The notes below the pieces were generated by a model. It worked only from the letters and a program-made list of their open reading frames with translations. It did no database searches and was not told where the DNA came from. From an uncultured Collinsella sp. (GTDB lineage: Bacteria; Actinomycetota; Coriobacteriia; Coriobacteriales; Coriobacteriaceae): a DNA stretch of 10,220 nucleotides. Below are positions 1 through 6,751 of this stretch, in pieces (position 1 is the first letter of the stretch; every line of letters begins with the position of its first letter). The position numbers were made by a program, and so were the translations under genes. Location of the stretch: contig UREZ01000066.1 of NCBI GenBank assembly GCA_900547025.1, forward strand, positions 1 through 10,220, written 5' to 3'.

Positions 1-59
1 GGCGGGCGCCGTGGTCGTGTAGGCGCTATTTGTTAAGTGCGTGCGTTCGAGCTCGCGTG

Positions 60-1688
60 CTACAGCGAGTCGATAAAGCGCTGCTGGGCGGCGCGGCCGG
101 CTTCGTCCCACTTAAAGACGCCGGCGTTGTCGAGCACGTGGCCAAACACCACGCCGACCTCCTCGTGCAGGATATCGATGGCGTTATCCGCCGTAAGCTC
201 GTCGGCGCGGCGAGCAAAGACGTCCTCGGCCCACGCGGCATGGCTGCGACAAAGATCATCGCCCTCGAGCGCACCGGCAAGATCGTAGCTGGCATCGACC
301 TTGGCTGCCAGCAGATGCTCACGGACAGCGCCAAGCTCGGGAACCAGGCGCGGCGGCAGAATGGCCAGGCCCATGACCTCGATCAGGCCGATGTTCTCCT
401 TCTTAATGTGGTGATACTCGGCATGCGGGTGGAACACGCCCAGCGGGTGCTCGTCGGTCGTAATGTTGCAGCGAAGTGCCAGGTAAGCCTCGTAGATTTC
501 GCCGCCGGCATTGCCGCGGGAGTCGACGCGGCGAATGACGGGCGTCACGGTGTTGTGGGCCACGCCGTCAGCCGTGTGTGCGATAACGCCCACGGACTCG
601 TCGGTCCACTCGCGCCAGGCGAGGATAATCTTCTCGGCAGCATCGAGCAACTCGCCGCGGTCGTGCGAGCGCAGGCGCAGCACCGAGAGCGGCCACTGCA
701 GCACGGTGCCGGTGACCTGGTCAAAGCCGGGTACGCTAAACTGCGAGACCTCGGTCGCGTGCATCATGGGGAACTCGTGCGCGCCGCCCTGGAAGTGGTC
801 GTGCGACAGGATTGAGCCGCCCACGATGGGCAGGTCGGCGTTGGAGCCGATGAAGTAGTGCGGGAACAGGTCCACAAAGTCGAGCAAGCAGGAGAGGCCC
901 TTGCGATCGACGTGCATGGGGCGATGCTCCGAGCTCATGGCAATGCAGTGTTCGTTAAAGTACGCGTACGGGCTGTACTGGAAGCCCCAGCGCTCGCCGT
1001 CGAGCTCAATAGGAATAACGCGCAGGTTCTGGCGAGCGGGGTGAGCGCCACCGTCGGCTGCGGCGGAACGGCCGGGATAGCCCTCGTTTTCTATGCAGAG
1101 CTGGCAGGCGGGATACTTCTCGCCCGTGTTCTTGGCGGCGCCGGCTGCGGCAATGTCGCGCGGGTCCTTCTCGGGCTTGGACAGGTTGATGGTGATCTCA
1201 AGATCGCCCCAGTTGGTGGGGGTGCTCCATTTGATGTTGCGCGCGATGGCGGCACGGCGCACGTAGCCGGCATCGCAGCATAGGCCGTAGAACCAGTCGG
1301 TCGCGGCACGGGGCTCATTGACACCCATGCGGCCGTTGAATTCCTCGTTTACAACCGAAGGCCTCGGCATGAGCACGCCCATGATGCGCATGGCGATGCG
1401 GTCGCGGCCCGATGCCGTGTCCTCGGCAGCACCGTTGGCAACGGCGGCTTCGGAAAGCGCGGCGAGTGTGCCTTCAAGGTCAAAGTTGGGCAGGGTATCG
1501 GGGTGCAAGAGCGAGAGTTTCTCGACCTGGAGCGCCCAGGCCATGTCGAGCGCCGGGCCCGTGGCGCCGATGCACTCCAGAATGGTGTTGTAAGCCCAGA
1601 TGCGATCGTCCTGTCCGATCATGGACCGGTGGATGGCGTACTCAATCAGGCCCTGCGCGGCCTCGCGCACGTCGGTCATTACAGCCAT
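60..1688 (-). CDS. galT: UDP-glucose--hexose-1-phosphate uridylyltransferase, class II (GalT)
   Basis: This enzyme transfers UMP between UDP-glucose and galactose-1-phosphate, giving UDP-galactose and glucose-1-phosphate, the second Leloir step in the cytoplasm. The 542-residue protein matches the long class II GalT of Bacillota and Actinomycetota rather than the roughly 350-residue E. coli type. Visible family motifs are KYPACQLCIENEGYPGR (191-207), NADLPIVGGSILSHDHFQGG (283-302) and VFHPHAEYHHIKKENIGLIE (418-437); the histidine clusters SHDH and HPH are the likely nucleotidyl-transfer and metal-site region. It directly follows galK on the minus strand. Two starts are possible. The ATG at 1688 has AAGGGGG about 10 bases upstream. 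The ATG at 1679 sits in a TAATG overlap with the galK stop. Either way translational coupling is likely. Function is confident; the start is not settled within three codons. Confidence 0.95.
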   Translation of the reverse strand: MAVMTDVREAAQGLIEYAIHRSMIGQDDRIWAYNTILECIGATGPALDMAWALQVEKLSLLHPDTLPNFDLEGTLAALSEAAVANGAAEDTASGRDRIAMRIMGVLMPRPSVVNEEFNGRMGVNEPRAATDWFYGLCCDAGYVRRAAIARNIKWSTPTNWGDLEITINLSKPEKDPRDIAAAGAAKNTGEKYPACQLCIENEGYPGRSAAADGGAHPARQNLRVIPIELDGERWGFQYSPYAYFNEHCIAMSSEHRPMHVDRKGLSCLLDFVDLFPHYFIGSNADLPIVGGSILSHDHFQGGAHEFPMMHATEVSQFSVPGFDQVTGTVLQWPLSVLRLRSHDRGELLDAAEKIILAWREWTDESVGVIAHTADGVAHNTVTPVIRRVDSRGNAGGEIYEAYLALRCNITTDEHPLGVFHPHAEYHHIKKENIGLIEVMGLAILPPRLVPELGAVREHLLAAKVDASYDLAGALEGDDLCRSHAAWAEDVFARRADELTADNAIDILHEEVGVVFGHVLDNAGVFKWDEAGRAAQQRFIDSL

Positions 1689-2884
1689 GCCGCGTAAGCC
1701 CCCTTGTCAGAAATGGCGTAGTGGCGGGCAGAACCCTCGCCCAGCCAGCCGTTCATCTTGGTAATGAAGGTGTCGACCAGGTCGAGCGGCACGAAGGCCT
1801 GGATGGTGCCACCAAAGCCACCGCCGTGAATACGCACGGCGCCGCGGCCGTCGAGCACGTGCTCGGCAAGTGCCAAGGCGTACATGGAGGGCTGCTCGGA
1901 GCCCAGCTTGGCAACGACATTCTGCAGGTACATGGCAGAGCTGGCGCCGGACTCGCGCGTCAGGGTCAGGAACTGGTCGATGTCGCCGGCGTTAAGAGCC
2001 GCCCAGCGCTTGTCGACCAGGCCGTTCTCGTACCAGTAATGAACGGCGCGCAGGCAGGCGCGGTCGCCCAGCTTGGCGCGCAGCTCGGGCAGCTTAGCGT
2101 CAAAGTCGGCAACGTCGACCTCGCACAGGCGTGCCTTGCCAAACTCGGCGGCAACATCCTGCATCTCGCGCGGCACGGCGGCGTAGTCGTCGGTGGCTGC
2201 CACATGGTCGGCGCCAACCTTAACGAGCACGAGCGCATAGCCGTGATCCTCAAAGTTGAGCTCGAGCTTCTGAGTTTTAGGCTGAGCCTGGTCCTCAAAG
2301 TCCATGTAGGCAAGGCCGCCCAGGCACACAGCGGCCTGGTCCATCAGACCGCAGGGCTTGCCGTAGTAGTTGTTCTCGGTGCGCTGGCTCATCTGCGCGA
2401 GCGTGACGGGCTCAATGGCGGGCGCGCCCCAGAGCGTCTCCATGGCGCGACCGTACGCGGCCTCGACGGCGGCAGAGCTGGAAAGGCCGCCACCCGAGGG
2501 GACGGAGCAGGTGAAGGCGAAGTCAAAGCCCTGGGGCTCAACGCCCAGTGCTGCGACCTCGTGTGCCATACCACGAACGAGACTTGCGGACGTGCCCTTC
2601 TCGGACTCCTGAACATCCAGCGTGTCGAGCGTGATCTCAAAGGTGGGGTAACCCTCGTCGGCAACGCGAACCTTGTTGGTATCGGTCGCCACGGCGATGC
2701 CGTCGACGGCGACATCGAGCGAGCCGGCGATAACGTGGCCGCCCTCGTGGTCGGTGTGGTTGCCGCTGATCTCGGAACGGCCGGGGGCGTGCACATAGAG
2801 CACCTGGCGGTCGCCGATGGGGCCAAACTCCTCCTCGAACAACTTGGTGAGGGTGGCGAGTGTCTTTTCGTCGGGGGCGGTCAT
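1679..2884 (-). CDS. galK: Galactokinase (GalK)
   Basis: Galactokinase is a GHMP-superfamily kinase that phosphorylates alpha-D-galactose at C1 with ATP. All three family motifs are present: the galactokinase signature around PGRSEISGNHTDHEGG (34-49), the ATP loop PSGGGLSSSAA (129-139) and GGGFGGT (354-360). The expected catalytic pair is R36 and D182 (in GLMDQ). The signature reads SGNHTDH where many relatives have IGEHTDY. The 401-residue length is usual for the family. I start it at the ATG at 2884 because AAGGAAAGG lies 6-14 bases upstream. The frame stays open to an ATG at 2971, but that extension would run through the upstream operator. It is the first gene of a galK-galT operon and is divergent from a LacI-type regulator, which suggests galactose-responsive control. 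Confidence 0.96.
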   Translation of the reverse strand: MTAPDEKTLATLTKLFEEEFGPIGDRQVLYVHAPGRSEISGNHTDHEGGHVIAGSLDVAVDGIAVATDTNKVRVADEGYPTFEITLDTLDVQESEKGTSASLVRGMAHEVAALGVEPQGFDFAFTCSVPSGGGLSSSAAVEAAYGRAMETLWGAPAIEPVTLAQMSQRTENNYYGKPCGLMDQAAVCLGGLAYMDFEDQAQPKTQKLELNFEDHGYALVLVKVGADHVAATDDYAAVPREMQDVAAEFGKARLCEVDVADFDAKLPELRAKLGDRACLRAVHYWYENGLVDKRWAALNAGDIDQFLTLTRESGASSAMYLQNVVAKLGSEQPSMYALALAEHVLDGRGAVRIHGGGFGGTIQAFVPLDLVDTFITKMNGWLGEGSARHYAISDKGAYAAWL

Positions 2885-2924
2885 GAGGGTCCTTTCCTTG
2901 GCGCGAACAGGCGAGTTTTGCGTC

Positions 2925-2930
2925 ATTATG
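2925..2930 (-). promoter_or_regulatory. Candidate -10 element for galKT
   Basis: On the minus strand the hexamer CATAAT lies about 41 bases upstream of the galK start and overlaps the outer end of operator copy A. No convincing -35 hexamer is found at 16-18 bases, so the promoter may be activator-dependent or this may not be the true -10. The overlap with the operator is what repression by a LacI-family protein would need. Confidence 0.3.
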
Positions 2931-2942
2931 AGTACGTTAACA
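2926..2942. promoter_or_regulatory. LacI-type operator, copy A (galK-proximal)
   Basis: The 17 bases TTATGAGTACGTTAACA recur as a perfect reverse complement at 2993-3009, and 13 of them recur at 3117-3129. The inner 14 bases TGAGTACGTTAACA have outer TG...CA and a central CG, the usual layout of LacI/CcpA-family operators, although the half-sites are only partly symmetric. It lies 42-58 bases upstream of the galK start over the putative -10, so it is well placed to block galKT transcription. Confidence 0.6.
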
Positions 2943-2992
2943 ATTTGAAGCGGCGTGAACTCCACGTCCACGATGTCGCACGTTACGGGCTA

Positions 2993-3009
2993 TGTTAACG
3001 TACTCATAA
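2993..3009. promoter_or_regulatory. LacI-type operator, copy B (inverted)
   Basis: TGTTAACGTACTCATAA is the exact reverse complement of copy A. The centres are about 67 bp apart, a spacing that could allow a DNA loop between two dimers of a tetramer. On the plus strand the copy carries CATAAC at its right end, mirroring the CATAAT at copy A, so it may cover a promoter reading towards the regulator gene. Confidence 0.6.
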
Positions 3010-3116
3010 CACAACGCTTATTACTTTTTGAGAATCTGGTAATCGGTATGTTTCCAGCCGTGAACGGTAGCACCGTATGGACTTATAGAGCAGAAGAGCT
3101 GCAGCTAGAAAAAGTA

Positions 3117-3129
3117 GAGTACGTTAACA
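3117..3129. promoter_or_regulatory. LacI-type operator, copy C (regulator-proximal)
   Basis: GAGTACGTTAACA matches 13 bases of copy A in direct orientation. It lacks the outer T of the TG...CA frame (AG here), so it is probably a weaker site. It is 94 bases upstream of the LacI-family start codon. A -10-like TATAGA at 3084-3089 lies just upstream, so the site could act in autoregulation. Confidence 0.5.
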
Positions 3130-3222
3130 TGCGTCCGACGATAGCGGCCCTTCGCGCAGGTTATTTTTCTGCACGGGTAGGCATGCATACTATTCAGATC
3201 TCGCAAGGGTGAAGGTGATCCT

Positions 3223-4254
3223 GTGGCAAGGCGCCCCTCCAACGATACAAGTTCTCGTCCGGTCTCCATGGCCGACGTCGCCCGTGCTGCTGGCGTTTCG
3301 CAGCAGACGGTTTCGCGCGTTGCCAACGGCCTGCCTAACGTTAACGAGCAGACGCGTCAGCGCGTGCAGACCGCCATGCAGGAACTTGGCTTTCGCCCCA
3401 GCTATGCCGGTCGCTCCCTGCGCGATGGTCGCTACCATTCGGTCGGTCTGTGTGTTAACGACGTCACCAAGTTTGGGAACCTCACGATGATTGACGGCAT
3501 TGCCAGCGCCGCACGCGAGCATGCTTGCGCCATCACGCTGGTCGAGATGTCCAAGACCGAGGAGTTTTCGCTTGCCGAGGCCACGCGTCGCATGGCGGCG
3601 CTGCCGGTCGATGGCATCATCATCGGCATGAGCCGCATGGCACCCGATTTTGAGACGTTTGATCCACTGCCGGGCATTGGCACGGTCATCGTTACCATGT
3701 ACGCGCATCCGCGCGTGACCACGGTTGACTCCGACCATTACGGCTGCTCGCTGTTGCTTATGGATCACCTATTTGAGCTCGGCCACGAGCAGATTCGCTA
3801 CATCGGTGGTCCGTCCTTCTCGGTGGACGAACAGTTCCGCCGCGCCGGTTGGCAAGACTCGCTCGAACGTAGACACATCGAGCCGATAGAGCCACTCGAG
3901 GGCGACTGGTCTGCCAACAGCGGCTACGAGGCCGGTAGGTATCTGGCTGAGCACGACCGCACCATGACGGCGATCTATGCGGCAAACGATCAGATGGCAA
4001 ATGGCGCTATCGCGGCGCTGCGCGATAGCGGCCTGCGCGTGCCCGAGGACGTGAGCGTGGTGGGCGTTGACGATTCGCTCGACGACTTTGTCGCGCACAA
4101 CGAGCTCACGACCGTGCGATTCGATCTGCATCAGCGCGGACGCGAAGTATTCGAGCATGCAGTCCCCGAGGCGGGCACATCGGGCAAGACCGTTGCCATT
4201 CGTATTCCAGGCCAGCTCATCGTTCGACATAGCACGGCGGCTCCGCGCTCGTAG
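3223..4254 (+). CDS. LacI/GalR-family transcriptional regulator, probable galKT regulator
   Basis: This is a sugar-responsive DNA-binding repressor of 343 residues, a normal family length. After a basic N-terminal tail, the LacI helix-turn-helix occupies about 16-41 (MADVARAAGVSQQTVSRVAN). The hinge helix follows at about 55-70 (LGFRPSYAGRSLRDGR), with the minor-groove leucine probably L66. The rest is a periplasmic-binding-protein-like effector domain with the usual blocks VDGIIIGMSR (129-138), VDSDHYGCSLLLMDHL (168-183) and VPEDVSVVGVDDS (273-285). I start it at the GTG at 3223, which follows AAGGTG by five bases. It is divergent from galK, and three LacI-type operators lie between them, so control of galKT in response to galactose or a Leloir intermediate is the simplest reading. 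The effector cannot be read from the sequence. Confidence 0.92.
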   Translation: MARRPSNDTSSRPVSMADVARAAGVSQQTVSRVANGLPNVNEQTRQRVQTAMQELGFRPSYAGRSLRDGRYHSVGLCVNDVTKFGNLTMIDGIASAAREHACAITLVEMSKTEEFSLAEATRRMAALPVDGIIIGMSRMAPDFETFDPLPGIGTVIVTMYAHPRVTTVDSDHYGCSLLLMDHLFELGHEQIRYIGGPSFSVDEQFRRAGWQDSLERRHIEPIEPLEGDWSANSGYEAGRYLAEHDRTMTAIYAANDQMANGAIAALRDSGLRVPEDVSVVGVDDSLDDFVAHNELTTVRFDLHQRGREVFEHAVPEAGTSGKTVAIRIPGQLIVRHSTAAPRS

Positions 4255-4337
4255 TTTACGCAGCTCAACGGCACAATCTTGCACTTCAACAACAATCGGT
4301 AAGGATGTCGGCAGATAGCTGTTGGGATACAGTCGAG

Positions 4338-4346
4338 TGCTATGAT
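4338..4346 (+). promoter_or_regulatory. Extended -10 promoter of the flavodiiron gene
   Basis: TGCTATGAT contains a TGn extension followed by TATGAT, close to the TATAAT consensus. No good -35 lies at 17 bases, which fits an extended -10 promoter. Transcription would start near 4353, leaving a leader of about 30 bases that includes the AGGAGG ribosome binding site at 4369-4374. Confidence 0.5.
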
Positions 4347-4367
4347 AGACGGGTTCTTTTGTCTATC
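4344..4367. promoter_or_regulatory. 7-bp dyad over the flavodiiron promoter and start of transcription
   Basis: GATAGAC (4344-4350) and GTCTATC (4361-4367) are perfect inverted arms around a 10-base spacer. The left arm overlaps the -10 and lies upstream of the expected start of transcription, so it is more likely a protein-binding operator than an RNA hairpin. The right arm ends one base before the ribosome binding site. Confidence 0.45.
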
Positions 4368-4383
4368 TAGGAGGCTTTGCCTG

Positions 4384-5544
4384 ATGGAGATCACCAAGGA
4401 TATCCGCTACGTTGGCGTCGACGATCACGACATTGACCTGTTCGAGGGCCAGTACGATGTGTCCGAGAACGGTATGGCATACAACAGCTACGTTATCTTG
4501 GGCGAAAAGATTGCTGTCGCCGATTCAGTCGACGGCGGTTTTGTCGACGAGTGGCTCGGTAACATCGAAGCCGTGCTCGACGGTCGCACGCCCGATTACC
4601 TGGTCGTTCACCATATGGAACCCGATCACTCCGCTGGCATCGCCGCCTTTATGGAGCGCTATCCCCAGGCCCAGATCGTGGCCAGCATGGGCGCCTTCCG
4701 CATGATGACCAACTACTTTGGTACCGATTATCCGGAGCGCAAGATGGTCGTCAAAGAGGGCGACGTGCTCGACCTGGGTGGCCACAGCCTAACGTTTGTC
4801 GGCGCCCCCAACGTGCACTGGCCCGAGGTGCTCTTCTCCTACGAGTCCACCGACAAGGTACTCTTTAGTGCCGACGGCTTTGGCAAGTTTGGCGCCAACG
4901 ACATCGAGGATCCCGAAGGCTGGGCCTGCGAGGCTCGCCGCTACTACTTTGGCATCGTGGGCAAGTTCGGTAAGTTCGTGCAGGCTGTGCTCAAGAAGGC
5001 CGCCGACCTGGACATCCAGATCATCTGCCCGCTCCACGGCCCCGTGCTGACCGAGAACCTGGGCTACTACCTCGACACCTATAACACCTGGTCGAGCTAT
5101 CAGCCCGAGGACGAGGGTATCACGATTGCCTATGCGAGCGTGTACGGGCATCTGAAGGCTGCCGTCGAGGAGCTCGCATCTGCGCTTGAGGCTCGCGGCC
5201 AGAAGGTCTCCGTCTTTGACCTGGCTCGTGACGACATGGCCGAGGCCGTTGAGGATGCGTTCCGCTACGACCGTCTGGTGCTCGCCTCCATCACCTATCA
5301 GGGCGAGATCTTCCCGTGCATGAGCACCTTCATCCATACGCTCGCCGAGCACGCCTACCAGAACCGTACGGTGGCGCTCGTCGAGGCCGGCTCTTGGGCA
5401 CCCGCGGCTGCCAAGGTTATGACCAAGGAGCTCGAGGGCATGAAGGACATCACCCTGACGCAGAACAAGGTGACTGTGCTGGGCTCGCTCAACGAAGCCT
5501 CGCGCGCTCAGATCGAGGTTCTCGCCGACGAGCTGTCCAAGTAA
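4384..5544 (+). CDS. Flavodiiron protein (A-type flavoprotein, FprA/ROO family)
   Basis: Flavodiiron proteins reduce O2 to water or NO to N2O in the cytoplasm of anaerobes, usually with electrons from rubredoxin. The 386-residue protein has the two-domain core and no C-terminal rubredoxin or flavin reductase extension. The N-terminal metallo-beta-lactamase-like domain (about 1-245) carries the diiron ligands: H77, E79 and D81 in HMEPDH, H145 in NVHWPE, D164 in SADGFG and H218 in PLHGP. The flavodoxin domain (about 247-386) has ASITYQGEIFP (301-311) and EAGSWAP (334-340), expected around FMN. The phosphate-binding loop reads SVYGHLKAA, where relatives usually have a threonine at the leucine position. 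The ATG at 4384 has AGGAGG nine bases upstream; the longer frame from 4342 begins in the -10. It appears monocistronic. O2 versus NO preference cannot be told from sequence. Confidence 0.94.
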   Translation: MEITKDIRYVGVDDHDIDLFEGQYDVSENGMAYNSYVILGEKIAVADSVDGGFVDEWLGNIEAVLDGRTPDYLVVHHMEPDHSAGIAAFMERYPQAQIVASMGAFRMMTNYFGTDYPERKMVVKEGDVLDLGGHSLTFVGAPNVHWPEVLFSYESTDKVLFSADGFGKFGANDIEDPEGWACEARRYYFGIVGKFGKFVQAVLKKAADLDIQIICPLHGPVLTENLGYYLDTYNTWSSYQPEDEGITIAYASVYGHLKAAVEELASALEARGQKVSVFDLARDDMAEAVEDAFRYDRLVLASITYQGEIFPCMSTFIHTLAEHAYQNRTVALVEAGSWAPAAAKVMTKELEGMKDITLTQNKVTVLGSLNEASRAQIEVLADELSK

Positions 5545-5566
5545 CAACGCGCTCGCTTCTACCGTC

Positions 5567-5608
5567 AAAACCACCACAAAGGGGACAGGCACCTTTGTGG
5601 TGGTTTTT
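5567..5608. terminator. Bidirectional intrinsic terminator
   Basis: A perfect 16-bp stem (left arm 5567-5582, right arm 5592-5607) closes a nine-base loop GGACAGGCA. A T-run follows on the plus strand, and the A-run at the left becomes a T-run on the minus strand. It lies 22 bases after the flavodiiron stop and just after the stop of the convergent DeoR gene, so it can serve both. Confidence 0.9.
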
Positions 5609-5612
5609 GTCT

Positions 5613-6416
5613 TTAGGCGGTGGCGATGATGAGGGTTGGGGCGCCGGCGTCGGTGGCCTCGGCGATTGAGGTGGCGACGGCGCCGTCGGGGTCACGGTCC
5701 ATCACGATGGTGTCGACATCGGTAAGTTCGGCGAAGCGGTACATGCCGCGTCCGTTGACCTTGCTCGCGTCCATCAGTGCGACGCCTCGACGCGCGGCGG
5801 CGATCATGGCCGTCTTGGTTTCGGCCATCTGCGGAAAGTCGGTGGTAAAGCCGCAGCCCGGGACAAAGGCACCAGGGCACATGATGGCGAGGTCGGCGTG
5901 AACCATCTGCAGCGCCTGCATGGTGAGCGGACCGTACAGATAACGGTGACCTTTGCGCAGCGCCCCACCCAGCATGACGACATCGACCGAGGGCATGCTC
6001 TCGTCGATGTAGTCGGCAATGGTAATGTCGGCCGTGATGACAGTGATGCCGTCGCGCTGGCCGAGGAGCCGGACAAACTCGAGAGCGGTGGTGCCCGAGT
6101 CGACGAGCAAGGTGTCTCCGTTGCTGACAAGGTCGATGGCGCTTTGTGCGATGGCCTGCTTGGCGGCGACATTGACGTTGATGCGGCGGTCCTGCGTGGA
6201 GACGGTGAGTCGCTTGTGGAGCGACACGGCGCCGCCATGCGTGCGGCGCAGCTTTCCGGACTCGGCGAGCGCGTCTAGGTCGGCACGGGCGGTGACAGGG
6301 GACACGCCAAAGGTCTGGGCAATTTCTGCCACCTGCACAGAGGCGTTATGCTCGAGCATCTCCATGATGGCGGCTCGACGTTCATCGGCGAAAGCCCGGG
6401 TTGTTGCGTGAGCCAT
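5613..6416 (-). CDS. DeoR-family transcriptional regulator
   Basis: A 267-residue sugar-metabolism regulator with the standard DeoR layout. The winged helix-turn-helix spans about 13-65, with the diagnostic stretch RADLDALAESGKLRRTHGGA (44-63). The C-terminal DeoRC sugar-phosphate sensor has VDSGTT (105-110), MLGGALRKGHRYLYGP (148-163) and DASKV (216-220), whose lysine is conserved in the family. The ATG at 6416 follows GGAG by five bases. It is divergent from a class II ketose-bisphosphate aldolase gene, so it is probably a repressor relieved by a phosphorylated sugar of that pathway. It converges on the flavodiiron gene with a shared terminator. Specific effector unknown. Confidence 0.92.
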   Translation of the reverse strand: MAHATTRAFADERRAAIMEMLEHNASVQVAEIAQTFGVSPVTARADLDALAESGKLRRTHGGAVSLHKRLTVSTQDRRINVNVAAKQAIAQSAIDLVSNGDTLLVDSGTTALEFVRLLGQRDGITVITADITIADYIDESMPSVDVVMLGGALRKGHRYLYGPLTMQALQMVHADLAIMCPGAFVPGCGFTTDFPQMAETKTAMIAAARRGVALMDASKVNGRGMYRFAELTDVDTIVMDRDPDGAVATSIAEATDAGAPTLIIATA

Positions 6417-6751
6417 AACTGCTCCATCCTCGGCCTAAATTTGCAGGAATTATGTTGAAACCATTTTCGTTCATTTTCTTTTTTAGTAAGAAAACGTCTT
6501 TTGATTACTTATCTTTTCTATAAAAGAAAGAGATTCGGCGCTCAAAATTCAATATCGAATATAGGTCCTCGGTCTTAATTCCTTCCTTTTGCTTTTCAAA
6601 TTTAGGGATTTGGCCCTGTGCAAGGGCGTTGTCCCACGTATCTATAACCGCTGATTTTCATACAATGGACGCAGCAAAACGCAAGGTAAAACGCCTTGCG
6701 GACACGTACGTCCGATGTCCAGATGCGGGCGAGGGAGAGGAGCAAACGCTC
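6417..6751. promoter_or_regulatory. Divergent control region between the DeoR gene and the aldolase gene
   Basis: This 335-bp gap has an AT-rich core (about 6440-6600) that stands out from the GC-rich surroundings. It holds two direct copies of CATTTTC with a 10-bp period (6462-6468, 6472-6478) and a nearby inverted GAAAACG (6490-6496), candidate DeoR-type sites. It also holds a small dyad TCTTTT/AAAAGA (6512-6527) around a -10-like TATAAA (6519-6524). A second -10-like TACAAT is at 6661-6666. The leader carries hairpins: CGCAAGG (6680-6686) with CCTTGCG (6694-6700), and CGGAC (6699-6703) with GTCCG (6710-6714). Neither -10 has a clear -35. No protein gene is supported here. Confidence 0.4.

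Noticed and set aside
1..59. Possible terminator or next gene after galT
   Set aside because: There is only a short GCGAGCTCG-like symmetry without a T-run, and too little sequence before the window edge to support a call.
30..815. Long plus-strand ORF opposite galT, and similar ORFs opposite galK, the flavodiiron gene and the aldolase
   Set aside because: They are antisense shadows produced by GC-rich codon bias, with no domains or binding sites.
2885..2971. N-terminal extension of galK to the ATG at 2971
   Set aside because: The added 29 residues run through the operator and putative -10 and do not match the family start; the ATG at 2884 has a good ribosome binding site.
3097..3106. Palindrome AGCTGCAGCT upstream of the LacI-type gene
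   Set aside because: It is a 10-bp palindrome without repeats elsewhere in the region and without flanking symmetry; probably chance.
2955..3212. 85-residue plus-strand ORF in the galK-lacI intergenic region
   Set aside because: It spans operator copies B and C, has no ribosome binding site and shows no recognisable domain.
3338..3461. CGTTAAC and TGTTAACG strings inside the LacI-type coding sequence
   Set aside because: They resemble the operator core but match only 7-8 bases and are explained by coding for Asn-Val-Asn and Val-Asn-Asp.
4342..4383. Extension of the flavodiiron protein to the ATG at 4342
   Set aside because: That ATG is inside the -10 element TATGAT, so it would not be transcribed from this promoter; AGGAGG fits the ATG at 4384.
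6629..6751. Extension of the aldolase to an upstream TTG
   Set aside because: The added 41 residues cover the hairpin leader, lack a binding site and precede the usual N-terminus of class II aldolases.
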